From positions 39,407,858 to 39,471,857 of the forward strand of contig NC_083598.1 in assembly GCF_020882245.1 (NCBI RefSeq): a stretch of DNA of 64,000 bases. Direction: 5' to 3'. Below the pieces are notes generated by a model. That model was given only the letters and a program-made list of their open reading frames with translations. It was not told where the DNA came from and made no database searches. Of this stretch, positions 23,115-36,640 are shown one piece after another. A program made the position numbers and the translations under genes. This DNA comes from Rhopalosiphum padi. Its lineage: Eukaryota; Arthropoda; Insecta; Hemiptera; Aphididae. The number at the start of each line of letters is the position of its first letter. The first letter of the stretch is position 1.

Positions 23115-25882
23115 GTAATAATAGTATGTTTATGTTTACCTATGCAATGGCGAGGTCCATCGCCAAATGGCAAAAAGGTACCATTAGGTCGTTTAGATTT
23201 TTCTTCAACAGTAAATCTTTCCGGATCAAAAATATCGGGATGTGGATAATACTTTGGATCATGATGTATATTATATATTGGTATTAAAATTTTTTGTCCC
23301 TTTTCAATTATTAATGATTCACTGGGTACGTTGTAATTCTGAGTAGCTATTCTTACTAAGGTCGTAACTATAGTGTATTTACGAAGAGTCTCTGAAAAGA
23401 TATTACAATTTATTTATAATTTAATAATGTAAGTAAGCAATCTGATAATGTAAAATTAATATTAACTAGCTAGCAATAGTAAATACCTGTCATATAATGT
23501 TAATAGGCAACAACTTTTTTTTATCATACAAATAACATCATATATACATACAATAGTGAAAAAATAGATGTGTTATTGACTTATTGTAAAGCTATTGTAG
23601 CCACATTTAATAAGCTACATTTCATTCTATAAAAGAAGGCAGATAAAATACAAAAATAAAATTACACCAGTTGTATCGTCTGCTCAGTAAAATTTAATTA
23701 AAACAATTTTACCAAGCGAAGTAATGTAACACGAAATATAAAAAATGCAATAATAACCTAACCAATTACATAAATTAAATTATAAATTATATAAATGTAT
23801 TTAAATAATAGTTATTTATAATTTATTATTTAAATTTATCAAAAGATAATATCCGTATTTATTTGTAGCAATTTGTAAACTCAAAATCGAAAATACGTAC
23901 GAAACACCTACGACCTACCTATTTTTTTACTTAGTATAAAATATGAAGAAGTATAAACGCCGACAACTAAACTGTATCTGCGATAATAAATGCAATACCT
24001 ACTAATCAATTAAAGTTTTAATTTTACAATTTAATAGTCGAATTTCACCATGAGACGATACTATTAATATTTATTATGCACACTTTGGTTAACATTGAGT
24101 TTATTGAAAACTACTCATAATACTGATTTAGAATACAAAATTAAATAGTTAAATGCCAAAAATGTTAATAATTATTGAAGTTTATATAAAAATAATAAAT
24201 ATAGATAACCAATAATATTATATCAGTGCAGTGCAATGGTGTCTTCTTCTTTTATATAAATTCGAAAAAATAGAATATTTTTAAATTTACATATAACTCG
24301 TTAAGATTTAAGAACTTGTACAAATGAGCCACTTAATTTTAAATAAACATTTTTCTTAATTAAAATACATTATTAATGTATCAAATAAATTATAATTTTA
24401 AATCATTTCTCGTTAAAAATTGTACAAGCAGTTTAATATTGAACATTAGTATATACCTATGATTATAATTTTAAAATAAAATTATTTGGTATATTAATCG
24501 ATGTTGTTTACTCAGAACACTGCTAAATCATAAAATATTAATATTAACATTGTTTATCTGTGTAGGAACCATAGGATACTAACACTTTAAAATGCCTATC
24601 GCAGAATATCTCTGTAGGATAATCAATAAAATGTATATGTATATGCATTACCATTTATAACAATTTCGGCATAGTGAAGATCCTCCAAAAATTCATTGTT
24701 GAACTGTCCACCATATTTTATTTTCGACGAAATTATCTCGGCACGTAATCTGTCTTGGATATCTTTGTTCAATGCCAACTCGTAAAAACAAAAAGATGCT
24801 ATGGCAGCTACAGTTTCTGTACCAGCAGCAAACAAAAACATTGCGTTCGAAATGATATCCAATTCACAATAGTTTACTATGATTAAAAATTAAGTTAATA
24901 CCTAGTTTGAAAGTTAAATAATGCAAATCTATGTATAAAAATATAACGTAGATTATTGCCAGATTCTCAAACATTATGTCTTACCACCGCCTGTCGACTC
25001 GTTTTTTAATACAAAATCATTTCTAGCTTTCATTAAGGTTTGTGTGATGTCGTTTCTATCCACATTATGTTCAGTCCTGTAATCAATGACTTCTCTAAAC
25101 ACCGAATAAAAAAAATTAGTAGCATCAACGTCAACTGTTTGTATTTTTAACAACTTCATAATTTTCGGAAACAGCATTCCGAGTATATTTTGAAAGAAAA
25201 TTATTTTACCATTGGGTTTTAGTATTCTATTTACATATTTTTTGAAGTTGAAATTATTTTCACTGTTAATGATGTCCAATTTCATACCAAAAGCACACGT
25301 TCCAATGACGTCAATGGTTAAATTTTTGACGATTTGGCTCACTTCTATGCCTTCAGTTTTCTGGTCAGATTTTTCGTTAATACAATTCAACAGTTGATCA
25401 GTACACTCTCGGATTTGTTGGTGTGTTCCTTTGAGGTTACCCGATGTGAATCCCTGACTTAGTTTTTGTCTCATTATTTTCCATTTTTGTCCGTTCGAAA
25501 AAAACAAGCTTCTCGCCATTATGTTAACTGACTCGTCATTGTCAAAACCGTGGTCAGTGAAATGCGAGAAATCTTTGATCATAATCGTATTGATCAATTC
25601 TGGATCGCGAATCATCAAAAACGGAGTTCTCATTTGATAAAACCCACAAATTTTCGCTCCAGGAAATCGATGATAAATTCGACCGAACGAACTTATTTGC
25701 CGTTCTAATCCAATTGTCATTTTGAATATATTCCCGAACAAAGGGACCGGTTCTATATGGAGAACATTTAATTTTTTCCATTTATCGTAAGTTGATGTTG
25801 AATAATAGTAAAGAAATGTACAAATAATAATAAGACATAAAATAATAGGATCGAAAAAACAATTTCTCAAATACGCAATCAT
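22802..25882 (-). CDS. Cytochrome P450, CYP6-like (gene A)
   Basis: Microsomal haem monooxygenase of clan 3, likely acting on plant toxins or insecticides (family knowledge; substrate unknown). Four exons on the minus strand: 25882-24985, 24876-24652, 23391-23140 and 22971-22802, all with phase-1 introns, giving 514 residues, the usual P450 length. Residues about 12-28 form the N-terminal membrane anchor. Helix C WKIMR is at 134-138, the I-helix oxygen-activation motif AGTET at 317-321, the K-helix ExxR (ETLR) at 375-378, DPERF in the meander, and the haem loop FGDGPRHCIG at 450-459 with Cys457 as ligand. All expected catalytic residues are present, so it should be functional. It lies downstream of paralogue B on the same strand with identical exon-3 and exon-4 lengths and intron phases. 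A CYP6 subfamily name would need a database comparison. Confidence 0.96.
23089..23114. repeat. (TA)n microsatellite in P450 gene A, intron 3
   Basis: About 13 TA units lying about 25 bp beyond the donor of exon 3 on the minus strand. Confidence 0.85.
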
Positions 25883-28285
25883 TTGTATTAGTGATTATAT
25901 TATAGTGACTTATTAGAATGAACTATATAAATATTGAATTTTTTACACACCTATGTAAGCTGCGTTAATTACCTATACCTATTTATTTGTTCTGTCTGTC
26001 AAATATATCGCGATAGACTTAATTTATCAGTGGACTTTGTATGGTTTTACAGATATCACTACAATAATAAATAATATTGCAATGAGATTAGACCGAAGGG
26101 CAATCTTATCAGAGAGCCTAGTCTGTATAAATAATTTATTATGTCCTTGTAATTGATTATATTTAATGAACGAAGGTGACAGTAGGGCCGAATCTAGAGG
26201 GGGCGAACCGGGGCACTTGGTCGGAGGATGCAAAATGACTAAACAACAGTGGCATAATAGAAGGGGACTGAATTATGAAAGGGCGCTAATTTATACTTTG
26301 CCCCGGGTAAAAAAAATATGCTAGATCCGGCCTTGGATGACAGGAAAGTTGAATGACTAACATCCACACCACCTCTAATTTTTTAGTTAAAAATGTAAAA
26401 AAGTTAGGTAAGGTCAGAGTACTAGGTATAGAGATATTTACATTTTTAATTAACAATATAATTTGATTTATATTTCTCAATAAAGTCAAACTAATATGGT
26501 TATTAACTATACTGGGATTACTACTTACGTGCAATCACTAACCTTGGACAGCATTTCGTTCATTTCACATTTTTTTTCCTGTTGAGTGGTATATTTATAA
26601 TGATATGTTTAATTTAATTGATTTTATAAAAAAATTAAAAACAATCGATGTGTTTTGCATATTATCTTATGTTTTTCTTTTGTATTACATATTTGCTTAT
26701 TGATAATACATTTTTTTACCTTAAGTACATACATTTTAAGTATCTTTATTCTTTTTATAAACAGGTCTATGAAATATCAGTCATTTACCCGAGACTTGAT
26801 ACCTATATTTATATTAATTCTGACTTGATATACTTGAAATAATTCTAGCGATTAGTTGACATAACACATATTGACATCTAAAACATATTCTATAATAATT
26901 GTGTATTAAAAATATATGTATATTAAATACCGTAGTGAATTTTAGCTTTTGAATAATTTTACATTTTTATTTAAACTTAAATGATAGTAAAGGGATAATG
27001 TTTAAAACAAAAATCGAGAATTATAAAATGCTAATCATAATTTGTGGGGTCAAATATTCAGTTAAAAAATAAATATGTAACCCAATAAAATGATACGGCT
27101 ATTGACAATAAACACCCAAATAATTTTGTTTGAGTTTCAAAATAGTGCTTATAATATTTTCATTCATTTTTTCCAATGTGGCAGTACCATTCTTCCATAT
27201 CCTACCATGTTTGTTGATCAACAAGAGAAAATTCTTCCAATACATATTAATGATTAAATTAACATAAACTATATTAACTAATAAGTTAAGCATTATACTT
27301 ACGAATGAAATGAATTTAATATTAATATGCTTATAATTATTTATAAATCAGTTGTAACAATATTATATAATAGTACCTATCAGTGGATAAAGACATATTT
27401 TCGTGTCATGTTTGTGTGGTGAGAAGATAATGAAATGTTTCTACATTTTACCAATCATTCGCTAAAAAATGTTTGTATAAGCACTTTTATATACAACCAA
27501 CTTTGTGATACTGTTATGCTGTATAATATATAGGACCTATATTATTATTTAATATAGGTGCACAGTGGCGTGGCGTATATTAGAGGGGAGGGGTCTCGGG
27601 TCTCATTCTCCCTCGAAGAAAAATAAAAGGTTCATAACACCTAAAAAAATTATTGATGAACTAGCAAAAAAAAAACTATTAATTTGTAGGTATATATAAT
27701 AATAACGGAATAATATAATTATTATTAATTCATTACTCATATTATGTTGTATTTTTTATAATATTATAAATTTACTTATTTCTTAGACCTCCTGGAATCT
27801 AAAAATACATCACTGTATATTTATGTATAATTACATAGTATTTAAATATCCTTATACAATTTATTAATATAGTTATAACTTATAAGATATTACGATAGTA
27901 CGACGCAACGTGTAGGTACTTTATGTGCGTTGTCGCTCCGCGATAGAATAATACCAACCGCTTAGTAAGCTTTTGTTTTACAATTTTATATAATGTATAT
28001 TTTTGTATTAGTGTTTAATACGAAGTAATATTATCTTAATTATATATACAACTAGTATAAGGGATTAGTATAATATGTATCTACAATAATGAGCTTATAA
28101 ATTTAATTGTTTTACAAATACGAATTACATGGTAATGTGGTATTATACATAGCATTTATTATAAATACCTACTATTTATTGTATTTTGTAGCCACATTAT
28201 GTATGACGTAGGCTATTATAATATTATATGCACCAATTAAAATGTACTTTTATAATAAAGTCAGTAAAAATGATATACCATATAA
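25883..28285. other. Spacer between the two P450 genes, left part
   Basis: Promoter side of P450 gene A. It contains the small element at 26183-26335 and an isolated GTGGCGTGGCG patch near 27565 resembling a hAT end without a partner. A 64-codon minus frame at 27099-27293 has no family resemblance I recognise. No convincing gene. Confidence 0.45.
26183..26335. mobile_element. hAT-like MITE, 153 bp, upstream of P450 gene A
   Basis: The left end TAGGGCCGAATCTAGA and the right end (reverse complement CAAGGCCGGATCTAGC) are imperfect inverted repeats. The flanks are GGTGACAG (26175-26182) and GATGACAG (26336-26343), an 8-bp duplication with one mismatch. The element lies about 300 bp upstream of the P450 start codon, within its likely promoter. 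Confidence 0.65.
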
Positions 28286-28287
28286 TA

Positions 28288-28909
28288 CAGGGTGATTATT
28301 TTATCATTAAATTTTCGTCAAATATCGACTTTTTTATTTTTTCAAAATATTTGGTTTCATAATTTTCTCAAATTGAATGATATTTTTATTTTCTTCACCC
28401 TTTTATTTAATAGTGAAAACACTATCAACTTTTGATTTTCAAATGGCAACTTATATTTAAAATGTACTTAATTAATGGGGCTTTTTTTATTAATTTTAAT
28501 GTTCAAATTATAATTTTTTGTTAATCTTTTTAAAGAGATAGCTTTTCAAACGGCAGTTACCAACGTCTCGTAGCCGTAATAACCTGTAGGACGAACACCT
28601 AAAAAACGTTAAACCCCCTAACTTTGAGCATCTATAACTCACTATAACGGTTAAATAAAAAATAATAATTTTAACGTTAAAAATTAATAAAAAAAAAGTA
28701 ACTCTACTATTTTATGATATTTTAAATAAAGGCTACAATTTGAAAATCTAAAGTTTATAGTGATTTCACTGTTAAATATAAGGGTGAAAAAAATAAAAAT
28801 GTTTAACAGTTTTAGAAAATCATAAAAATAATAATTTTGAAGAAAAAGAATTGAAAAAAGTCAACACTTTTTGAAATAATGATTATTTAATGATAAAAGA
28901 ATCAACCTA
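28288..28909. mobile_element. Foldback-type TIR element, 622 bp
   Basis: Begins CAGGGTGATTATTTTATCAT; the right end reverse-complements to TAGGTTGATTCTTTTATCAT. TA flanks both ends (28286-28287 and 28910-28911). Inverted similarity continues far inside: AAAACACTATCAACTTTTGA on the left pairs loosely with a TCTAAAGTTTATAGTGATTT block on the right, and TTTTATTAATTTTAATG pairs with a TAAAAATTAATAAAA block. Most of the element can therefore fold into one long imperfect hairpin. No ORF. It shares the CAGGGTGATT terminus with the element at 58807-59776. Confidence 0.75.
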
Positions 28910-28911
28910 TA

Positions 28912-29741
28912 TATAAATTCTAACCTTTGAGCATAATTTAAAAATAAGTACAGACTACAGTGGAACCATCAACGAAGTATTATTAATGGATGGTTTCCTC
29001 GTCATGTGAAGAGTAAAAGTTATATGATGCCACATAAAGGTACCATCAGTTTTACTAATTGTATAATCCGTATACATATATACATTACTATAAAATTTTA
29101 CTATACTTGTCTTAGTTTATTTTATGATGTATATTATATACTATATATTATATTGTAGAATATAGTTTATGGTTGTATATTAAGTAACTGGACATTCATA
29201 ATGCATGTATAGCCGTTTAGGTAATCCGGTAATATAATAATGTAAAAAAAATTTAATTTACAACTAATCGTAATTTAACAGATGCACCCTTGTAATAACA
29301 AATGACACTGCTAAGCCATGAACTGAAAATATCTTGAACATAAAGTGTGAATTCTAGACGGTCGCTTACCTTTGACTGTACGACATCATGTATTTATAAC
29401 ATCAAAATAATCACATAAAATCATACACCATATAACTACATAACATCATTAAAATATTAAGTCAAATGTCAATATTATATTTATGCAATTATTATATTAC
29501 AAATTAATGTTATTTTTATTACGTTATAAACTCATTATATATTCGATCTTTACATAATATAACTAAAAATATGCAATTAAATCATTTAAATATTGAAAAA
29601 ATAGTTAATTTAATACTTAGTTTAAGTAATAAAATATAATGTAGATATCATTATTGTATTAACTACAAAATATATTTTAATTACTTTTTAAGATTTAAGT
29701 CAATTGTTTTTTATATTTAAGTATACATTATAATATGTATA
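28912..29741. other. 3' flank of P450 gene B
   Basis: AT-rich, with no ORF or recognised element. The part next to 29742 is probably the 3' UTR of the minus-strand P450 gene B. Confidence 0.45.
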
Positions 29742-31635
29742 TTAATCCACAATCGGCCTAAAACTTAACCAAATTCCATTTTTCGGTGAAGTTATCCCAC
29801 GTTCTTTTTTCATTTGTAGCGGTATTTCCGTTTTTTCACAAGGTGAAATTTTAAATTTTGATAATATTTTTGATAGAATTATTTTCAACTCCAATTCAGC
29901 GAAACGTTTTCCTATAAAAATATATTATTAATGATATTTAGTTTTGCATAATGAATAATGATTAATGATTAACGGCCAATAAAGTTATGTATACATAGTA
30001 TATATTCGTATTTGGAACATCAATATACCTATACAATGACGAGGTCCATCACCAAATGGTAAAAATGTTCCGTTCGGTCGTTTAGATTTTTCTTCTGCAG
30101 TAAATCTTTCCGGATCGAAAGTATCGGGATTTGGATAATACTTTGGATCATGATGTATACTATATATTGGTATTAAAATTTTTTGTCCTTTTTCAATTAT
30201 TAATGACTCCCCAGGTACGTTATAATCTTGTGTAGCTCCTCTCAATAAGGCCGTAATTATGGTGTATTTACGATGAGTTTCTAAAATAACAAAATTCTTA
30301 TAAAATGGATTTCTAATAAAAATAATTATTTAAATGTTCATTTTTCTACTGTGTCAAAACTACAAAAGATTTTTATTGATATATTAACATGTTTATTATT
30401 ATTACCATCTAAAACCATATCAGCGTAATGAAGATCTTCCAAAAATTCATTGTTAAGTTGTCCACCATATTTTATTTTCGACGAAATTATCTCGGCACGT
30501 AATCTGTCTTGGATATCTTTGTTCAATGCCAACTCGTAAAAACAAAAAGATGCTGTGGCAGTTACAGTTTCAGAACCAGCCGTAAACAACAACATTGCAT
30601 TTGCAATTATATCTAATTCACAATACTTTTCTATAAACATAAAATTTATAATTAATAATCTGAATATAACTATATAAGGTCATAATAATACGTATATGTT
30701 TAAGTATAAATTATTATAGACTTTTCAAAAAATATCTTACCTTCTCCTTTATAATCACTGCTTATTACTAAATCCTGTCTTGCTTTCATTAAAGTTTGTG
30801 TCAGATCGTTCCTAACAACATCATTTTTGGTCCTATAATCGATGACTTCACCAAACACGGAATGGAAAAAATTAATGGCATCTACGTCCACCGGAGAAGT
30901 TTGAAGTTTTAAGAACTTAACAATTTTTGGAAATAGCACTCCAAGTATTTGAAGGAAAATTACTTTACCACTGGGTTTGAACACTTTCTTTACATTTTGT
31001 CTAAAGCTTGAATTATCGTTATTAATTGTATCTAATTTCATACCAAATGCACACGTTCCAATTACATCAGTGGCTAAATTTCCAACGAGTTCATATACTT
31101 CAATTCCGTCGGTTTCTGTGGATTTCTCATTAATACAGTTTGTCAACTGGTCGCTACACTCTTGGATCTGTTCGTGCGTACCTTTGAGCTTACCAGACGT
31201 GAATCCCGGACTTAATTTTTGTCTCATTATTTTCCATTTTTGTCCGGTCGCAAAAAACAAGCTTCTCGCCATTACATTTACGGAAGGATTCATGTCAATA
31301 CCGTGGTCGGTAAAGTACGAGAAGTCTTTGATAATCATCGAATTGATCAACTCTGGATCGCGAACCATCAAAAACGGTGTACTCATTTGATAAAACCCAC
31401 AAAATTTATCATTGGGAAATTGTTGATAAATTCGTCCAAACGCGTCCACTTGATGCTCTAATCCTGTGAACATTTTGAATATATTCCCAAAAAAAGGCAC
31501 CGGTTTTGCGTACGGCACATTTAATTTCTTCCATGTATCATACGTTGACGTCGTATAATAATAAAGAAACGTACAAACAATAATCAAACTCAAAATAATG
31601 TTGTCAAATAGCAAATTGGCCAGGTACGAAATCAT
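29742..31635 (-). CDS. Cytochrome P450, CYP6-like (gene B)
   Basis: Paralogue of gene A with the same organisation: exons 31635-30741, 30630-30406, 30280-30029 and 29911-29742, all introns phase 1, 513 residues. Membrane anchor at about residues 12-28, helix C WKIMR at 134-138, I-helix AGSET at 316-320, ExxR (ETHR) at 374-377, DPERF, and haem loop FGDGPRHCIG ending with Cys456 as iron ligand. All key residues are intact. Its introns are much shorter than those of gene A (about 110-125 bp each), so the gene spans 1.9 kb against 3.1 kb. Exon lengths 225, 252 and 170 match gene A exactly, and exon 1 differs by one codon. Part of exon 2 (30459-30554) is identical to gene A at 24705-24800. Role inferred from family: xenobiotic or allelochemical oxidation at the ER. 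Confidence 0.96.
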
Positions 31636-32467
31636 GGTTATAAAATAATGTAACTTAATTTTAAATTATTGCAGGGGACACCTACAGAGTACGAGTGTGT
31701 AATGGATTACTAAATCCTGCTTTGAATTCATAACTGTGAAAACGTAATTGGTTTTCGTTTTTTTTATAATTTTTAAATTAGCTTTCAAGATGATATAATC
31801 TATTTGTGGAGGGAATACGAAACTTCTGAAATTATATGAATAATTATTGATTTTATATTACGCAAAGTGCAGATTGTAGTGCAGCATAATAAATTAGTGA
31901 CCACTGATCTATATATAATATATATTGTTATCAACTGCCATATAGATTAGACGGGTGCAGCAGTGTTATATAGTCGTCAGTGAGTAGTGATCTTCTACAT
32001 AATAGATCGTACATTTTATATCACGATGGGTACATTAAAATCATTTGACAAAATAGAGGTCAGACACGTGAATCTATGTGATTATGGTTTACGGCATAAT
32101 TAACCTAAAAAAAAAAATTTTTTTTTTTCATGCAGTTTTACTATAATGTCGTATTGTGGCATTAAAAGTTTTAAATGTCGAGATCGATTTCCAATGATGT
32201 ATGAAAATATGTAAGTTCTAATAATTGCAAACATGAAACGATTTTTCGAGTGAATTCGTCATACGTTATACTATAGTCCTCTCTATTAGTTACCTAGATA
32301 CCTATACAACTTTAACGAATTTTTTACAAACGTATAATTCCTATTATTATCATGATCAAAATCAAAACTTTTTCGTAAGTAGGTACCTACTTAACAATAA
32401 ACTTCAATCATTTTAATCATGGTTGTATAAAAACGGTATAATATTATTAATCCATACCTTCTGCGCA

Positions 32468-32870
32468 GTAGAGTTAGGTAAAATATTACTTAGATAATTA
32501 TTTGAATAAAAAATTATTCAAATGATTTTTTTTTTATAATTATTGGAATAAAAATATAATTGAATAATTTCTAAACATAATGCTAATACAAAATACAAAT
32601 ATATTCAAATTCTTTACTCTCTAGTTTCTTCTTTAAATAGTTCTATACTGTTTGATTAATAGAATTTTTCGATTTATTTATAAAAGAAGATTTACAATCG
32701 TGAACTTAAAATACAATGACAAAATATCAACCATGTGTTAACCAAGATAAAATTACTGAAAATTATTCAAATAACTTGGTTTGGAAATTAGTCGAATAAT
32801 TTTTTATTCGAATAAAATATTATCTAAATAATCATCTAAATAAAATTTTATTCGTATGATGCCCAACTAT
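32468..32870. repeat. Palindromic, foldback-like repeat
   Basis: The left part (TTGAATAAAAAATTATTCAA within 32500-32525) and the right part (CGAATAATTTTTTATTCGAA within 32793-32815) are themselves palindromic. They are flanked by matching TTAGATAATTATTTGAATAA-like and ATCTAAATAATCATC blocks in inverse order. The outer ends GAGTTAGG and GCCCAAC could be degraded inverted termini, but no target duplication was found. Probably an old TIR element; class uncertain. Confidence 0.4.
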
Positions 32871-34037
32871 GTTGTAAATAAATAATTTGTACATAATATA
32901 AAACTTATGTTTATACAGACTTTTACCTACCTATATAGTTTATGCTGATTATAGAAAATGATGATAATATATAGGGTTTAAACACAAGAGTTTGCTATTA
33001 GGTATATTCATTAGTATAAATATATAGTTATAAATGTATGTCATCCCAGAATATGGCTTCTATTAGGTACCTACCATCTTTAGAGCCTAAAAAATCCAAA
33101 GTACTTATTAAACTATTATAAAGAACGGGAAATTCAAAATTGAAAATTTTAAATATTAAGAACATATATAGGTAATACACAAATAATTGCTCCCGATTGA
33201 GTATTAATTCGGTGATTAATGAGTATATAAAATAACAGACATCTCACATTTTTTTCTGATGTAAAACTACACACGTAATCATGTTTTTAAAAAAACTCGT
33301 ACATAAATAGGTATATGTAATCCGGGCATGTGTGTAAAATGGGCCCCATCATTATATTATCAATTATCATTATAACTACACTAAACTATTATCAATATTT
33401 TGTATTTTATTATTTCTAATTTTTTTTAACATTTAAATCATTTAGCATATTTTTCGCTGAAATAATATTTTTAAGTTTCATGCAGTATTGTGATTACATT
33501 TTTTTTTAATGCATGCAAATAACCTGAGTTTTAGGATCGTAATTTTTTTAATCATATATTTTCCTTGTTTTATTATGCAGTTACTGAGATTATCGTAACT
33601 ATATAAAACGATGAATAGCGATGTTAATTATTTTGTTTTAATTTAAAAATATTATTTGTGAGAATTTAAAACATTTACGAACATTATATAATTATGAATT
33701 TTATAATACGTAATGAGTAATGACATTTTAAATTTATTTTAAGAAATTATAAATTTATACTATGAAATTTTTACTGTTGTAAAGTATTTATAAAAAATGT
33801 TATTAAATTTTGAGTTTCATTTACATAAGTTGATATAGAATGGTATAAATACATATTATTATAATAATTAATTACTAATAATATAATAAATGCAACTTTT
33901 TCAGGAAAAAATTATATCAACCTACCATTATACTAAAAGTAAAATTAATTAATTTTATAGCTATATCATGAAATATACTTGGTGATTTAGGCTGACAGAC
34001 CGTCTCCGATTAGAATTGTTTTTATTATATAATTATA

Positions 34038-34120
34038 CATCTATCATTGAATTCAAATTTAACACGACCATAACTGTGACCCACTCGACACCTACTTTCA
34101 TAGAAATTTGGAGTGGTTTT
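34038..34120 (-). repeat. Dispersed repeat, copy D
   Basis: The reverse complement reads GGGTCACAGTTATGGTCGTG then GTTAAATTTGAATTCAATGA, as in copy B. Similarity extends beyond the core on the same side as in copy B. Confidence 0.55.
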
Positions 34121-36349
34121 AACTATAACAATTGTCAATGCTGTACACATTTGAACGTCGATTTTGTGCTAAGGCTGTCTTATAGTTGAATTTACATCAT
34201 CATTGCAGTTAAATTCATATGTAAAATATACCATGAATTTGAGAAATTAGGGTCAAAGTTATTTTAAAATTAAGACAAGTTACTACATTAACCTTGTAAA
34301 AGCTTAGTTAATTTGTAATCATTGAGTGTTCTTTTAGCTAAATTAATCGTCATAGTTTCCATCACTCACCACTCTAAATTCGTCTAATTAGTAAGTTAAT
34401 TATTACTTGGTGATGGTTTAACCACCGAATTCTGTGATTTAATTACATTGGACATATTGTAATAATATTATTAGTATTATACTAATATGTACTTCATCAG
34501 AGCGGTACCCACATGCTTACCTTTTTTTTTATTACCATGATGGACTATGATATCATCATGTTACGTATCATTATTAATTACATATTTACATAAATAGGCA
34601 CTGTATAATAATACAACATTACATCATTATACATATATAGGTACATATAATTACAAAATAACACACGTGTAATAATTAATTGTACACAACATTTCAAGCA
34701 CATAATCTGTATATAATAAATAGCGTACACTTATCAAAATTTTTTTATAATAAATTCATATGTATAACACACTACGTAACATAATTTTCATGATCGTGCA
34801 TCATCTATTCCTTAATAATATATCTAGTTAAATCAATTCCAGATTAGCGTAATGTGTACAATATACATCACGTATTTTATACCTATACATTCTGCATTAG
34901 TTATTCAATCGCGTATTTAGGAATAGGAGGGGGGGTCTCAGCGAGTCATTACCCATGGGACAGATTCCAAATTCTAAGTCCCATAAAGAGGTGTTGCCGT
35001 GTTGGTACTTACAATTCAAAGTAGGTACTTATAAATAGCAATGATGAACTTCAGTGCCGTGTTGCGTGGTATTTGAAGGTTAATAAGCACAAAAAAACCA
35101 ATTATCAAATATTTGATATTAGAAAATCCGTTTCTAAAATATCTATATTCGCTCAGTGCAGTACTTTCATTTGGTCATCCATAGAGTTGTGTAAAAATTT
35201 CAGTTTTTTTTTGTTACCTATTCCCAATTATCAAAAAAAAAAAAAAAAATTGCCGTATATTTTATGTTGACCTCTTTAAACTTTTAAAGTACAAACTAGA
35301 TCAGTAGGATCAACTCTCAAGATAATAGTTGAAGCGTTTTATTAACCACTTACTGTGTACACAAACGCAAAAAAGAAAATATAACACTGAAAAAGACATA
35401 CAGCATTGTAAAATTATAACACTAATGACTTATCGCTCCGCTCGAAATCTAAAATCTTGAAAATTATAACAAAGGAGAAATCGGAGAAAACATTTTTGAA
35501 TATAAGTAAAATAATTGTAGATTTGTAGGTATTACTTACTTCAATAAAATCTGATTTTAGGCAAAATTTTTAATTTTTGTGAATTGGCATTGCTGAAATT
35601 AAAAACAATCTTATTGTAGTTTTATATTTTTTTTTGAACATTAGCATTTGAAATCAAATTTTGATACAGTTGAATATATATTTTATACAAAAATTTTTAT
35701 TCACACTTTTTGTTAATATTTTATTATTGAAAATATATTAACCGTAGCAATTTGAAACAGTTCACTGTTACTGAAATTATCAAGTTCTCTTAGCAATTAT
35801 ATTTTCAAAATATATAGATTTATTTTGAGCAATTCATAGACTTGAGTACTTGACATTTTTTAATTTCTTAATTTTTTTACTTAGGTCAAAAAGCTTGAAA
35901 ATGTAATAATTAATAAGTATTTTATAAGTTGGTCTTATAACTGCAGGGTATTTAAAAACATTAAAACTTTAGAGGAACGTATTTTTTCATAAGTGTTTGT
36001 AGATAACATTTTTATAAAGTTTATAAAAATCACAAGCATTCATAAATTACTTTGTTTGATATTTTTTTTATTGACAATATATATTTTATTATACATTTTT
36101 TTTTTTTAAAAAAAAACTAATATTATAATATACATCATATTATCAATTAATGTTTTTCTCACCTCTGAAAATAAATACCTTATTTGATTTATCTTATTTG
36201 CTATGAATTTCGTCGTAACTCTATGCTACCAAATACAAATGCTAAAATACTAATGAAGGATAAAAGCATTGATTTAAATTATATTTAAGTTATATTTAAT
36301 TATATTATAAAATCAATGATAAAATGTATCGTTAAAATAAGGCGGAAAC

Positions 36350-36640
36350 GTGGCGTCTAGTGCAGTCATTTAGACAGACGTGAATTTCCCCGACCCGGTC
36401 GCACTGCATCCGTTACGCTTTTCCACGATCTGTGATAATGGCACTCGTTGCAGTGTTTTTGATAAGACATGTCCATTTGTTTTTGTTTATGCGCAAACAA
36501 CGACTAACGAGTAACGAGTAAAAAAAATAATACGATCTGCATCCAATTCGTCCGGTTGCCGACAATAATATTATTATTATTTGTTTATCTTTCACGTATT
36601 TTCCTCGACTATTTTTTCGACGACTTACCGTACGGAAGTA
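36350..36640 (+). promoter_or_regulatory. Probable Smg6 promoter / 5' UTR region
   Basis: This 300-bp block is clearly richer in G+C and CpG than its surroundings and lies immediately upstream of the Smg6 start codon. No TATA box is obvious, as expected for a housekeeping gene. The transcription start cannot be fixed from sequence alone. Confidence 0.45.

Larger units (their letters stand above)
31636..36640. other. 5-kb spacer between P450 gene B and Smg6
   Basis: The head-to-head spacer of two divergent genes, so both promoters should lie here. It holds a palindromic repeat at 32468-32870, a dispersed repeat copy at 34038-34120, and a short G-run patch at 34928-34937. From about 36350 the composition becomes GC-richer (GGCGGAAACGTGGCG, CCCCGACCCGGTCGC), marking the likely Smg6 promoter and 5' UTR. 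No further gene was recognised. Confidence 0.5.

Noticed and set aside
27099..27293. 64-codon minus-strand frame between the P450 genes
   Set aside because: No P450 or other family motif; composition like background.
27563..27800. CAGTGGCGTGGCG patch as another hAT MITE
   Set aside because: No matching right terminus and no 8-bp duplication could be found.
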